Below, one piece after another: positions 37,301-46,198 of a DNA stretch of 64,000 bases (its first letter is position 1; every line of letters starts with the position of its first letter). A program made the position numbers and the translations under genes. Source of the DNA: JAAYUD01 sp041907665 (GTDB taxonomy: Bacteria; Bacteroidota; Bacteroidia; Bacteroidales; Bacteroidaceae). A model generated the notes under the pieces. The model saw nothing but the letters and a program-made list of their open reading frames with translations, was not told the DNA's origin and did no database searches. The stretch covers positions 62,001-126,000 of the forward strand of contig JAYRGW010000003.1 of assembly GCA_041907665.1 (NCBI GenBank). The letters run 5' to 3'.

Positions 37301-37604
37301 CAAAGGTACCTATTTGGCTCTAGCCATGAACGGTATACCCAGCACATTAGTATATTGGCCTAGTGAAGAAGGTAATCCACAAGCTATTGATATGCTTCAC
37401 AATCACGAAATAGATATGGTAGTCAATATTCCCAAGAATTTGTCTGAAAGAGAATTGACTAATGGTTATAAAATTCGTCGTGCAGCTATAGATCTCAATG
37501 TGCCGCTTATAACGAATGCGCGATTGGCCGATGCTTTTATTAAAGCTTTCTGCACTATGACACTCGATGATTTAAAAATCAGAAGTTGGGCAGAATATAA
37601 ATAA
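34377..37604 (+). CDS. carB: Carbamoyl-phosphate synthase large subunit
   Basis: This 1075-residue enzyme makes carbamoyl phosphate from bicarbonate, ammonia and two ATP for arginine and pyrimidine synthesis. It has two homologous ATP-grasp halves (each opens with VVLGSGAxxIG-type motifs: LLLGSGALKIGEAGEFDYSG near 10 and VVLGSGAYRIGSSVEFDWCG near 563), the first carrying RAAYALGGLGSG, the second RPSYVLSGAAM. The C-terminal allosteric domain (about 940-1060, KTVLLSTGTQRQKADM onward) is present. Full length, no gaps. Its stop is followed after two bases by the ABC ATPase gene. Confidence 0.97.
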   Translation: MKDNIKKVLLLGSGALKIGEAGEFDYSGSQALKALKEENIHTVLINPNIATVQTSEGVADQIYFLPVTPYFVEKVIEKEKPDGIMLAFGGQTALNCGVQLYKSGVLKKYNLRVLGTPVQAIMDTEDRELFVGKLNEINVHTIKSQAVENIEDARRAAKELGYPVIIRAAYALGGLGSGFCDDEKQLNTLVEKAFSFSPQVLVEKSLKGWKEVEYEVVRDRYDNCITVCNMENFDPLGIHTGESIVIAPSQTLSNRDYHKLRELSIRIIRHIGIVGECNVQYAYDPNSEDYRVIEVNARLSRSSALASKATGYPLAFVAAKLGLGYGLFELKNSVTKTTSAFFEPALDYVVCKIPRWDLGKFRGVDKELGSSMKSVGEVMAIGRTFEEAIQKGLRMIGQGMHGFVENKELIIDDLDKSLRQPTDKRIFLISKAFRAGYTVDQVHELTKIDCWFLQKLMNIINTANELEAWGNNHTQLAEMPTELLQRSKVQGFSDFQIARAINYDGDLEDGIMMVRNYRKSIGLVPAVKQIDTLAAEYPAQTNYLYLTYSGIEHDINFENDKRSVVVLGSGAYRIGSSVEFDWCGVQALNTIRKEGYRSVMINYNPETVSTDYDMCDRLYFDELTFERVMDIIDLEAPHGVIVSTGGQIPNNLAMRLDDQDVNILGTSAKYIDNAEDRNKFSEMLDRIHVDQPEWQELTSMEDIDKFVQQVGFPVLVRPSYVLSGAAMNVCSNNEELVRFLKLAANVSKKHPVVVSRFIEHAKEVEMDAVARDGEIIAYAISEHIEFAGVHSGDATIQFPPQKLYIETVRRIKHISREIARELHISGPFNIQYLARENDIKVIECNLRASRSFPFVSKVLKLNLIELATKVMLGIPVEKPSKNLFDLDYVGIKASQFSFNRLQKADPVLGVDMASTGEVGCIGENTSSALLKSMLSVGYRIPKKTVLLSTGTQRQKADMMSAARMLVDKGYKLYATKGTYLALAMNGIPSTLVYWPSEEGNPQAIDMLHNHEIDMVVNIPKNLSERELTNGYKIRRAAIDLNVPLITNARLADAFIKAFCTMTLDDLKIRSWAEYK

Positions 37605-37606
37605 CT

Positions 37607-38617
37607 GTGACGGACGATCATTTAGAAACAATAAAGATAGATCAACTATCTATCGGCTATCAGGGAAAAGACACACCACATATTGTGGCAAATCGTATTA
37701 AGACTTCTCTGATTAGTGGAGAATTGACTTGTTTGCTTGGTGCCAACGGAGCAGGCAAGTCAACTCTTCTTCGTACTCTATCTATGTCGCAGCCAGCCCT
37801 TAAAGGAGATATTTACCTGAAAGGACACAACATTAAAGAATATTCGCGCAGTGAATTGGCTTCACTCATTAGCGTAGTGCTTACTGATCGTTGCGAAGTA
37901 GAAGGGATGACCGTCAGAGAGTTAATTTCTTTAGGACGTACTCCTTACACCGATTTCTGGGGTAATTTAAGTGAAAAAGATGAAAACATCGTCGAGCAAT
38001 CCATCTCATTAGTCGGTATTAAGAACTTAGTTAGGAGAAGACTGAATACACTGAGTGATGGCGAAAGACAAAAGGCTATGATAGCAAAAGCTCTTGTACA
38101 AGAGACTCCCATTATACTACTCGATGAGCCTACAGCCTTTTTAGACTTCCCCAGTAGAGTAGAAATTATGCTGCTATTGCGTCGGCTAAGTCACGAAACA
38201 GACAAATCAATTCTACTATCGACTCACGATTTAGAACTAGCACTGCAAATAGCAGATAAGATATGGCTGATGGAACGAGGTAAGGAATTGATTACCGGAA
38301 CCCCCGAAGATCTTACAATCAACGAAAGGCTAACGAACTTCTTTAAGTGCGATGGAGTGCTTTTTGATGAACAAACAGGATTATTTTGTATCAACAATCC
38401 CATCACCGATCGTATCGGAATTAAAGGATATGGAAAGCGTTTTGATATGGCCCGCAAAGCATTAAGACGCATTGGTATAGATGCAACGGAGGATTGCAAA
38501 TCGGCAATAGTAGTGAATGTTACAGAAAAATCTTTCGAGATTATCTGCGAAAATAAAAGAATAGCAGAAACAATTACAATAGAACATTTACTGAAACAAA
38601 TAAAGGAGATCATATAA
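37607..38617 (+). CDS. ABC transporter ATPase of the iron-siderophore/heme/B12 type
   Basis: This 336-residue protein starts with GTG at 37607, two bases after carB. It has Walker A GANGAGKST (45-53), signature LSDGERQKAMIAKAL and Walker B IILLDEPTAFLD, followed by the H-loop STHDLELAL. The sequence is of the FecE/BtuD/HmuV group, which power TonB-linked iron or cobamide importers. It has an extra C-terminal region of about 80 residues (after 255) without a clear match. No permease or binding protein lies nearby, so its partners must be encoded elsewhere. It is probably read through from carB. Confidence 0.8.
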   Translation: MTDDHLETIKIDQLSIGYQGKDTPHIVANRIKTSLISGELTCLLGANGAGKSTLLRTLSMSQPALKGDIYLKGHNIKEYSRSELASLISVVLTDRCEVEGMTVRELISLGRTPYTDFWGNLSEKDENIVEQSISLVGIKNLVRRRLNTLSDGERQKAMIAKALVQETPIILLDEPTAFLDFPSRVEIMLLLRRLSHETDKSILLSTHDLELALQIADKIWLMERGKELITGTPEDLTINERLTNFFKCDGVLFDEQTGLFCINNPITDRIGIKGYGKRFDMARKALRRIGIDATEDCKSAIVVNVTEKSFEIICENKRIAETITIEHLLKQIKEII

Positions 38618-38710
38618 ATATGACTTTCCAAAGGTTTTAGCCTTTGCCCAGCCAACTATAATAACATAGAGAATATCATTCGATATATAAATCAATGATG
38701 ATAAAGTAAT

Positions 38711-40162
38711 ATGGATAACAGTTTTTCAATAGAAGGGGGAGTTTCTCGCAATCCGGTCATACGACTTGCCCAACCGGTGAATATAAAGATAGGCAAACAA
38801 GAACATATTGCCATTGTAGGACCGAATGGAGCAGGAAAAAGTTTGTTTGTGGGTATGCTAACGGGACAATATCCGCTAAAAGAAGGAAACATCACTTACG
38901 ATTTTTCATCGTCTCAAAGTTCTAGAGTAAGCGATAATGTGAAATATATCGCTTTTAGAGATTCATACGGTGCAGCAGATAATAACTATTATTACCAACA
39001 GCGTTGGAACTCGCAAGATGCCGAAGCGACTCCAGAAGTATGCGATATGCTCGGAAAAGTAACTGAAAGTACATACCAGAAAGAACTCTTCGAACTATTT
39101 GGCATCGCTTCCATGCTCCACAAAAAGATTATTTTATTATCGAGTGGCGAACTTAGAAAGTTTCAGCTTGTAAAAGCACTACTTGCCTCGCCAAAAGTAT
39201 TGATCATGGATAATCCTTTTATAGGGCTTGACACTTCTACCAGGCAATTACTACTCGATTTGCTTCAGCAAATATCACAGACAGGCAACGTACAGCTTAT
39301 TTTAGTACTTTCCATGCTCGATGACATTCCCTCTTTTATATCACATGTTATCCCTGTGATACAAAAGACGGTCTATCCAAAAGTAAACCGAGAAAAGTAT
39401 CTCGAGTCTTTTATCACATCAAACAAAGCAAACAACTACGAGAAGCTACAACAAAAAATATTAGAACTGCCATATACCAATATCGACTACGATTCGGAAG
39501 AGGTCGTACGTCTCAATAAGGTAAGTATCGTATATGGAGAGCGCACTATTTTGAAAGAGTTGAATTGGCTTGTTCGCCGCGGTGAGAAATGGGCTCTCGG
39601 CGGAGAGAATGGTGCAGGCAAATCAACTTTGTTAAGTTTGGTTTGTGCCGACAATCCTCAATCTTATGCCTGTGATATTACCCTCTTCGGGCGGAAACGA
39701 GGTAGTGGCGAAAGTATTTGGGAGATAAAAAAACACATTGGTTATGTCAGTCCCGAAATGCATCGTGCATATCTGAAAAACCTACCCACAATAGACATCG
39801 TAGCATCTGGACTACACGACAGCATCGGACTCTATAAACATCCTCGTGCCGACCAATTTGCTATATGTGAGTGGTGGATGGATATTTTCGGTATCGCTTC
39901 ATACAAAGACACCCCCTTCTTGCAACTGTCAAGTGGCGAACAGCGTTTGGCACTGTTAGCAAGAGCATTTGTCAAAGACCCAGAGCTACTTATCCTCGAC
40001 GAACCACTCCACGGGCTCGATACATACAACCGCCGCCGAGTAAAAAAAATCATTGAAGCATTCTGTCTTCGACGTGACAAAACTATGATCATGGTTACAC
40101 ACTACGAGAGTGAGTTACCAAACAGCATTGATCACCATATTTTTTTGAAGAAGAATAAATAA
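38711..40162 (+). CDS. ModF/PhrA-like tandem ABC ATPase
   Basis: This 483-residue protein has two ABC domains in one chain. The first has Walker A GPNGAGKSLF, signature LSSGELRKFQLVKALLAS and Walker B VLIMDNPFIGLD. The second, from about residue 260, has GGENGAGKSTLLSL, LSSGEQRLALLARAF and LLILDEPLHGLD. There are no membrane segments. The layout is that of ModF (photorepair protein PhrA), whose true role is unclear. The first domain's Walker B has Asn after Asp where Glu is usual (MDNP), which may lower its hydrolysis. It stands between an importer ATPase and an Nramp gene. Confidence 0.82.
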   Translation: MDNSFSIEGGVSRNPVIRLAQPVNIKIGKQEHIAIVGPNGAGKSLFVGMLTGQYPLKEGNITYDFSSSQSSRVSDNVKYIAFRDSYGAADNNYYYQQRWNSQDAEATPEVCDMLGKVTESTYQKELFELFGIASMLHKKIILLSSGELRKFQLVKALLASPKVLIMDNPFIGLDTSTRQLLLDLLQQISQTGNVQLILVLSMLDDIPSFISHVIPVIQKTVYPKVNREKYLESFITSNKANNYEKLQQKILELPYTNIDYDSEEVVRLNKVSIVYGERTILKELNWLVRRGEKWALGGENGAGKSTLLSLVCADNPQSYACDITLFGRKRGSGESIWEIKKHIGYVSPEMHRAYLKNLPTIDIVASGLHDSIGLYKHPRADQFAICEWWMDIFGIASYKDTPFLQLSSGEQRLALLARAFVKDPELLILDEPLHGLDTYNRRRVKKIIEAFCLRRDKTMIMVTHYESELPNSIDHHIFLKKNK

Positions 40163-40191
40163 GATTAAAATATTTCTACTACATTTGCTGC

Positions 40192-41448
40192 ATGAAAAAT
40201 TGGTTGCACCTGTTTAAGGAAAAGAACCACAAACGATACCTGGGCGGTATAGACTTTCTCAAATACATTGGTCCGGGACTTATCGTCACAGTAGGATTCA
40301 TCGACCCGGGCAATTGGGCAACGAACTTTGCCGGAGGTGCCAGTTTCGGCTATTCATTGCTTTGGGTCATATCACTATCTACTGTGATGCTTGTCATCTT
40401 GCAACACAACGTAGCTCATTTAGGTATCGTTACCGGCAAATGCCTTTCCGAAGCAGCTCATGAACATCTTAAACCAAAATATTCCATTCCATTACTTTGT
40501 AGTGCTGTTGCCGCATCGATGCTCACTTCGCTTGCCGAAATACTGGGTGGAGCCATTGCGTTGAATATGCTGTTTCATATTCCAATCAAAATAGGTTCTC
40601 TCATTATCACAATAGTCGCAGCATTGATGTTGCTCACCAACTCATACCGATTGGTCGAGAAATACATTATCAGTTTCGTTTCTGTAATAGGCATTTCTTT
40701 CTTATACGAATTGTTTTTAGTTAAAATCAACTGGCAAGAAGCTGCTGTGGCTTGGGTTAAGCCAGAAATACCCAATGGCGGTCTCTTTGTTATTCTAAGT
40801 ATATTGGGCGCTATCGTTATGCCTCACAATCTTTTTCTTCATTCGGAAGTAATACAAAGTCGACAAATCAACCAAAAATCGGACAAAGAAATACAGCGTA
40901 CACTAAAGTTTGAGTTCTTTGATACACTCTTTGCCATGTCCGTGGGTTGGGCTATCAACAGCGCAATGATATTATTAGCGGCATCGACCTTTTTTACCAA
41001 AGGCATACAGGTCAATGAAATGGATCAGGCCCAGCAGCTTTTAACTCCACTGCTTGGCAATTCGGCAGGATTGATCTTCGCCGTAGCCCTACTCATGGCA
41101 GGATTATCGTCGACTATTACAAGCGGTATGGCTGGCGGTTCTATTTTTAGTGGAATCTTTGGCGAATCATATAATATCAGCGATATACATTCCCGCACGG
41201 GAGTACTTCTATCTCTAGTCGGAGCCTATGCCATCATTCTTTTCATAAGTACCCCCTTCCAAGGGCTGCTTTGGTCACAAATGTTACTCAGTGTCCAACT
41301 ACCTTTTACAATCTTTGCTCAAGTATATCTTACTTCTTCTAAACAAGTAATGGGAAAGTATGCAAACGGCAAACGAATGAAAGCCTTATTGTATATTATT
41401 GCGATTCTCATTTTAGCTCTCAACGTATGGCTTCTTATACATGGATAG
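40192..41448 (+). CDS. Nramp-family divalent metal transporter
   Basis: This 418-residue membrane protein has about eleven helices. The signature metal-binding segment in helix 1 is GFIDPGNWATN (about 36-46). Helix 6 has GAIVMPHNLFLHSEV with the expected Met, replacing the Ala of Mg2+ carriers, so Mn2+ or Fe2+ import driven by protons is likely. A -7-like box TACATTTG (40180-40187) lies only four bases before the ATG, so a leaderless transcript is possible, or the box may be chance. It follows the ModF-like gene by 29 bases. Confidence 0.88.
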   Translation: MKNWLHLFKEKNHKRYLGGIDFLKYIGPGLIVTVGFIDPGNWATNFAGGASFGYSLLWVISLSTVMLVILQHNVAHLGIVTGKCLSEAAHEHLKPKYSIPLLCSAVAASMLTSLAEILGGAIALNMLFHIPIKIGSLIITIVAALMLLTNSYRLVEKYIISFVSVIGISFLYELFLVKINWQEAAVAWVKPEIPNGGLFVILSILGAIVMPHNLFLHSEVIQSRQINQKSDKEIQRTLKFEFFDTLFAMSVGWAINSAMILLAASTFFTKGIQVNEMDQAQQLLTPLLGNSAGLIFAVALLMAGLSSTITSGMAGGSIFSGIFGESYNISDIHSRTGVLLSLVGAYAIILFISTPFQGLLWSQMLLSVQLPFTIFAQVYLTSSKQVMGKYANGKRMKALLYIIAILILALNVWLLIHG

Positions 41449-41488
41449 CCTCTAATAGAATTCTAATCTATTTATAATAATTCTCTAA

Positions 41489-41519
41489 TTGGATATATTA
41501 AATAAAGATTCTATCTTTG
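41489..41519 (+). promoter_or_regulatory. Promoter of the Cys-rich peptide gene
   Basis: TTGG (41489-41492), 19 bases, TATCTTTG (41512-41519). This is one of the best promoter matches in the window. Confidence 0.8.
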
Positions 41520-41563
41520 TCGTGTTCAATAATTAGACAATTCAGTTATAAAAAGTAAAAATT

Positions 41564-41848
41564 ATGAAGAAGTATTTATTGAGTTTAGCTTTAGTTGGTG
41601 TGATGGCACTAGGAACATCAACAGTTTATGCCGGCACTCCTCAAAAAAAGGAAGCTCCTGCTAAAACAGAGCAAACAGCTACAGTAAAGAAAGCAGCCGC
41701 AAAGAAAACTTGTACGTGTGGCCCAAAATGCGACAAGAAAAAATGCACTAAGCCCTGCAAATGTGCTAAATCGGCTGACAAAAAAACAACGAAGCCATGT
41801 TGTGCTAAGAAAGGTACAAAGGCTTGCGAAAAGAAATGCGCTAAGTAA
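41564..41848 (+). CDS. Small secreted Cys/Lys-rich, metallothionein-like peptide
   Basis: This 94-residue protein has a clear signal peptide (MKKYLLSLALVGVMALGTST and then VYA). The mature part is a Lys/Ala/Thr-rich stretch followed by ten Cys in about 45 residues, in motifs such as CTCGPKCDKKKC, CKC and CC. Such density resembles metal-binding proteins. It has its own promoter, strong terminator and ATG, and lies 115 bases after an Nramp metal carrier, which supports a metal-related role. Alternatives are a disulfide-rich envelope peptide. No known family was recognised. Confidence 0.75.
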   Translation: MKKYLLSLALVGVMALGTSTVYAGTPQKKEAPAKTEQTATVKKAAAKKTCTCGPKCDKKKCTKPCKCAKSADKKTTKPCCAKKGTKACEKKCAK

Positions 41849-41875
41849 ATAATTGAATTTCACGACAAAAATGGG

Positions 41876-41911
41876 GCTCGGACTATGTGGTATAGTTCGA
41901 GCTTTTGTTTT
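41876..41911 (+). terminator. Terminator of the Cys-rich peptide gene
   Basis: An 11-bp stem (41876-41886 with 41892-41902, one G-U pair) is followed by TTTTGTTTT. Confidence 0.85.
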
Positions 41912-41998
41912 CTATCATGTAAAGATTCTTAAAAAGAATACGGCCCACCGATAATCGGAGCCAAACATTAGCAATAAAACCTTAATAAACAATGGTCT

Positions 41999-43285
41999 AA
42001 AAAACAGACGTATGTCACCACCATAACTAACGGATGTTACTGCGGTAACTAACAGAAGTTATCCTGACAACTAACGTTAGTTTCTCCAACAACATCCGTT
42101 AGTTACCGCTGCGACATACGTCTGATTTTTTGCAAGGTGAGACAAGTTCACAGTCGCCGTTGTCGTATGTTAGTTTTTTCGGTGACGTCCTTAAGTTTTC
42201 GGAAAAACTAACATACGACAACATTTTTAGGAGCATATGACGTTTTGGAAGAATAAAGACAATACAGATTTGTTGAAGTCGCCGGTTCTTACCGATACTT
42301 AAAGATACCTCGTGTAGATATGTAAAACCTCGTTTTCTCTATTTTAGTTACGAAGACATTACTGTCACCGTTACTAACTGTATGCCAGACACATACGTGT
42401 GCATGACGTCGAAACGGGACACGAAAAACATGTCTTCTCGCAGAGAATCAATGCGTTATGATTTCTCTCAATTGGGCCCTGATAATGGGCGATACAAGGG
42501 GGTACTGAAAGTTGGCGTGTGAGAATTCTTTTTTCGACCACGTTTTCAGAAGTGAACATGGAGAACAAAACTGATACTATTTTAACCATATCGAAATGAT
42601 ACTTTCAAATGCGCGGAATCGTCACTGTGTTTTCGAAAAATGATAACGACGAACATAAAAATTCATAAGGACGAAACTAAAAGTTTGTAACTAGAAACAT
42701 TTATTTTCGTCCTTATGAATTTCTCTCTGTCTATCAGTGAATTACATGCGATACGCCTATGTTGCGGCTCTAATTCGAGCTATATTCGAGCGATGGAACA
42801 ATAGCAAAAATAGTGCTCTACAATAGTCTGTAGTCTATGTTGGGATAACAAAGTATCAGAATATCGGAGAATGTTCACTTTGAAATATGTTGTGAAAAAT
42901 GATTGTATTCAAAGCATTTTATCGTTGCTTTCTTTTGCTGAAATGGGGTAGCATTCTAATTATTTACATGGAAATAAGACAACATATATGCGACTATTTA
43001 TCGATTTCTTTTTTCAGTAATACAACTCTATTTTCAACCTTTGTCACTTCAGTATGACACCATTACGCACTATCACACAGCATATTAATGATGTACCGTA
43101 TACAACGCCAGCGAAAAGAGGTCTTGAAATCGGGCCAAGAGCATATTGTAGGAACGTTATTTCCGGTAGGGGTCTATTTAGACTCGGTCTAAACGATACC
43201 ATACAGATAGCTGAGGGCTACATTTTGATATAAAACGGCGTACTTCATCCATTTTCTAAAGCAGCTCATTTCTTATGAAAATTAT
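41999..43285 (-). repeat. Large structured intergenic repeat, copy C (reverse orientation)
   Basis: This copy is inverted relative to A, B and D. H3 comes first on the plus strand (12-bp outer stem 42005-42016 with 42113-42124, with T-tracts on both sides). H2 is next (20-bp stem 42159-42178 with 42203-42222), then H1 (18-bp stem 42659-42676 with 42705-42722), and the palindrome with TTTAGAC near the far end. It lies between the converging 3' ends of the Cys-rich peptide gene and a hydrolase gene. It shares with copy A a flank (AATGAGCTG block, 43250-43285 here) that B and D lack. There is no small RNA beside it. The antisense reading frame is closed by two stops. Confidence 0.9.
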
Positions 43286-43351
43286 GATCAAACAAATGAA
43301 ATAATCTCATTGAATAGCTTTTAACTTTGTAAGACTACAAATCATGATACT

Positions 43352-44083
43352 TTATAAGTTCAAGCTCAACCATTCCTTGTAAGAACTCAATTGCTCATTT
43401 GAAGCAAAGTAATGCTCACCATCAGCCAATAAAGTGAGTCGAGCTTTACATTGATGAGAAAAAGCTTCAATTTCTTCTCGTGGAGATAGTGTGTCTTTCG
43501 AACCGTAGAGTATCGCAACAGATGAATTCCAGCCAAAACTTATAGGATGCTGCCTAACGTATGTATAATACGACCAATCAAGTATTTTGCCTATAGGCAG
43601 AGGTATTTTCTGCTCGCGTTCTAGCCTTTCCTCTGTCACGCCAAAACCATTCATCATGCTCTGTATTATTCGCTCCATATTAACAACAGGAGAAAGGAAC
43701 AAAGCTTTTCGGATACTTAATCCATGCAAAGCTAACAAACTAAAATACACTCCAATACTACAAGCGAACAGATCTATCTCTACACTCAATGTAGAAGCAT
43801 ACGAATAAACGGCACGAAGATCGGAAACACAATGTGAAGGATTGCATTCATAATCGTGATTGTTCTTACGGTCTCCATGTTCAGGCAAATCGAAACTCAA
43901 AACACTATAGTTTTTATTAATGGCAGTCTCGGCAAGTAATTCTATAACTTTATCTTCCTTGTTAGACATATCTCCATGAACCGCTATAATAAGCTTATTT
44001 TGAGAGCTTCCCCACAATATCGCAGGGATTTCAATACAATCATTATGTATAAATAACTTCTTTTTCATAACATCAAAATACAT
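43352..44083 (-). CDS. Alpha/beta-hydrolase
   Basis: This protein of up to 243 residues is a cytoplasmic alpha/beta-hydrolase. It has the strand and turn IIAVHGDMSNKEDK, the lid approach SFDLPEHGDR, and the nucleophile elbow FACSIGVYFS, in which the first Gly of GxSxG is Ala. Distal ILYGSKDTLS and DGEHYF supply Asp and His. The ATG at 44068 (five codons in) is an equally plausible start, giving MKKKLFIHND. Substrate unknown. It converges on repeat copy C. Confidence 0.75.
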   Translation of the reverse strand: MYFDVMKKKLFIHNDCIEIPAILWGSSQNKLIIAVHGDMSNKEDKVIELLAETAINKNYSVLSFDLPEHGDRKNNHDYECNPSHCVSDLRAVYSYASTLSVEIDLFACSIGVYFSLLALHGLSIRKALFLSPVVNMERIIQSMMNGFGVTEERLEREQKIPLPIGKILDWSYYTYVRQHPISFGWNSSVAILYGSKDTLSPREEIEAFSHQCKARLTLLADGEHYFASNEQLSSYKEWLSLNL

Positions 44084-44150
44084 ATGATTCGTTTTTCTCC
44101 ATTAATCTTATTTCTCATTAAAAAAGACATCTACTTACAATATGAGAAAA

Positions 44151-46130
44151 TCAATAATAATATTTCGAATTCTTTGATTTATCAATAGTTTTTCCACAGT
44201 GAGTAAGAACCTCCGTAGCTTGTATCATTGAAAAACAATATTTCTTCAATGTCACAAACTGCTCATTCATTTTCGCCTGAGAACAATGGCAGCCATTCAT
44301 ATTATAACAAAACTCCTGCCGAGTACCAGGATTGTATACGTACAAATGAGATGCATCGCGAACTGCAATAGAATTGTCGGTAGTAAAAAAGACGGCAGGA
44401 CGTTTCTGTCGCATCAAATCGATACCAAAATTGTTTTGTGTATAACTGATATTTAATAGGTCCAATAGAGTAGGTGCCACATCTATCTGACCAGCATAAT
44501 CTTGACGTACTGCAGGTTTAACAGATTGCCCATATACGATAAGCGGAATATGATTGTACGAAAGAGGCGTTTCACAATCGGCTTTACCAACAATCTTACC
44601 ATGATCGCCTAAAAAGACAAAGATGGTATTATCAAACCAAGGCTGTTTACTAGCTTCTTGCATAAAACAACGGATTGCCCAATCGGCATATTCTACTATT
44701 TGGTCTTCTGTATTATGAGAACGAGCATGAAAACTTGCCGGAACGATATAAGGAGGATGATTGCTAATAGTCATTAATGCTGCAAAAAAAGGTCGGCCAG
44801 TAGAAGCTGCTTTGTTAAGAACCGGTATGGCATAACTAAAAAGATAATCGTCTTGAACCCCAAAACTATTCACAACTTTATCTTTGGGATAATCCTCTTG
44901 TGAGTAAATACGATCGAATCCATTCGTACGGAAAAAAGCATTCATGTTATCATACTGCGACTCATGAGTCATAAAAAACATATTAAGATAACCGTTTGCT
45001 TTCAGTACAGTAGGCAAACCGGAATAAATAGGGATTACAGAGCCTTTCATCGAATTCCGTTTCATAACGGAAGGAAAAGAATATAGCGTAGAATAAAGCC
45101 CATGATTGGTATGATTGCCAGCCGAATAAAAATTATTAAAACACAATGAACGTCCATATAAACTATCAAGAAAAGGAGTAAGCGAAGGTGAATGTCCAAA
45201 ATGCCCCATGAGATGAGCAGACATAGACTCCATTAAAACAATCACTAAATTCTGTTTAGTAGGACAGCCCGTTGCAACAATTTGTTGGGCAATCGGAGAA
45301 ATAGAACCATCAGAATGACGATCCAAGTATTGGCGAACATTACTAATTGCTTCGGCATCAGGCATTAAAGTCAGATAACGATTTTCGGTCTTCATTTCAT
45401 CAAGGCTACTTCCTAAAAGATTAAAAGCAGGACTAATACCTAATTGATTGAGTGAGGGATCATCACAATAATATGCAGCACTTACCTTAATAGGATTATA
45501 ACCTCTACGCCCACGCATTCCAAATACACACAAACCGATAAGGCAACAAGAAGCGACGAAAAGTCCAGCCCTTCTAACCCACACATTATAATTTTTCTTT
45601 GGAGTTTGCTGAATTTGAAAACAAAAATAGCGTGAAAGTCTACGCATAGCATAAACAAGAGTTACTACCGCTAACAGGAAATAAAAGATATAAATATAAT
45701 AAGATTTTTCACCTGTAACCATCCCCATAGTCGTCGTACCATAACTGAACCAATTGAAGATAGATGAGTTTATGTTCTTAAAAAAATAACTAAAATAAGG
45801 AATATTCGCAGCCGACACACCAAAATCAATAGCATAAAAGATAAGAAGGAAGATATTGACACCCCTAAAAAATGACTTGCCATAATATCCGAACAGAGAA
45901 GTTATCATCAAAGCAATTAGAGGAAGCAATAATATATAGCACGCTATAACATTATCGAACCAAAGGCCTCTCAAAAATGCAATAGCCTGCATTTGCCAAT
46001 TACTTTGATAAGCTGGAGTTATGGCAGAATGAATAGTACACAATAATATAAACCTGAATACAGTTAAGATCAATAGGGCTATAACATGTATAGATAAAAG
46101 GTACAAGAAAGTTCTAAAAAAGCGCCTCAT
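44151..46130 (-). CDS. LtaS-like membrane sulfatase-fold transferase
   Basis: This 659-residue protein has about five N-terminal membrane helices (to about 190) and a large extracytoplasmic sulfatase/alkaline-phosphatase-fold domain. Its motifs are VIVLMESMSAHLMG (metal-binding Glu), AGNHTNHGLYST (candidate nucleophile Thr), FMTHESQYD, FLGDHGKIVG and the terminal metal His region. The fold is that of lipoteichoic-acid synthases and of OpgB/phosphoethanolamine transferases. In a Gram-negative host it probably adds phosphoglycerol or phosphoethanolamine to periplasmic glycans or lipids, rather than making lipoteichoic acid. Confidence 0.85.
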   Translation of the reverse strand: MRRFFRTFLYLLSIHVIALLILTVFRFILLCTIHSAITPAYQSNWQMQAIAFLRGLWFDNVIACYILLLPLIALMITSLFGYYGKSFFRGVNIFLLIFYAIDFGVSAANIPYFSYFFKNINSSIFNWFSYGTTTMGMVTGEKSYYIYIFYFLLAVVTLVYAMRRLSRYFCFQIQQTPKKNYNVWVRRAGLFVASCCLIGLCVFGMRGRRGYNPIKVSAAYYCDDPSLNQLGISPAFNLLGSSLDEMKTENRYLTLMPDAEAISNVRQYLDRHSDGSISPIAQQIVATGCPTKQNLVIVLMESMSAHLMGHFGHSPSLTPFLDSLYGRSLCFNNFYSAGNHTNHGLYSTLYSFPSVMKRNSMKGSVIPIYSGLPTVLKANGYLNMFFMTHESQYDNMNAFFRTNGFDRIYSQEDYPKDKVVNSFGVQDDYLFSYAIPVLNKAASTGRPFFAALMTISNHPPYIVPASFHARSHNTEDQIVEYADWAIRCFMQEASKQPWFDNTIFVFLGDHGKIVGKADCETPLSYNHIPLIVYGQSVKPAVRQDYAGQIDVAPTLLDLLNISYTQNNFGIDLMRQKRPAVFFTTDNSIAVRDASHLYVYNPGTRQEFCYNMNGCHCSQAKMNEQFVTLKKYCFSMIQATEVLTHCGKTIDKSKNSKYYY

Positions 46131-46198
46131 TTACAACAAAAAGTAATTAAAGTTAAGTTAATTGGATAGCAAAAATACACATTTATTTTTATATTGCG

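Noticed and set aside
40180..40191. Leaderless transcript for the Nramp gene
   Set aside because: The -7 box so close to the ATG is suggestive, but there is no matching -33 element, so it was not called a promoter.
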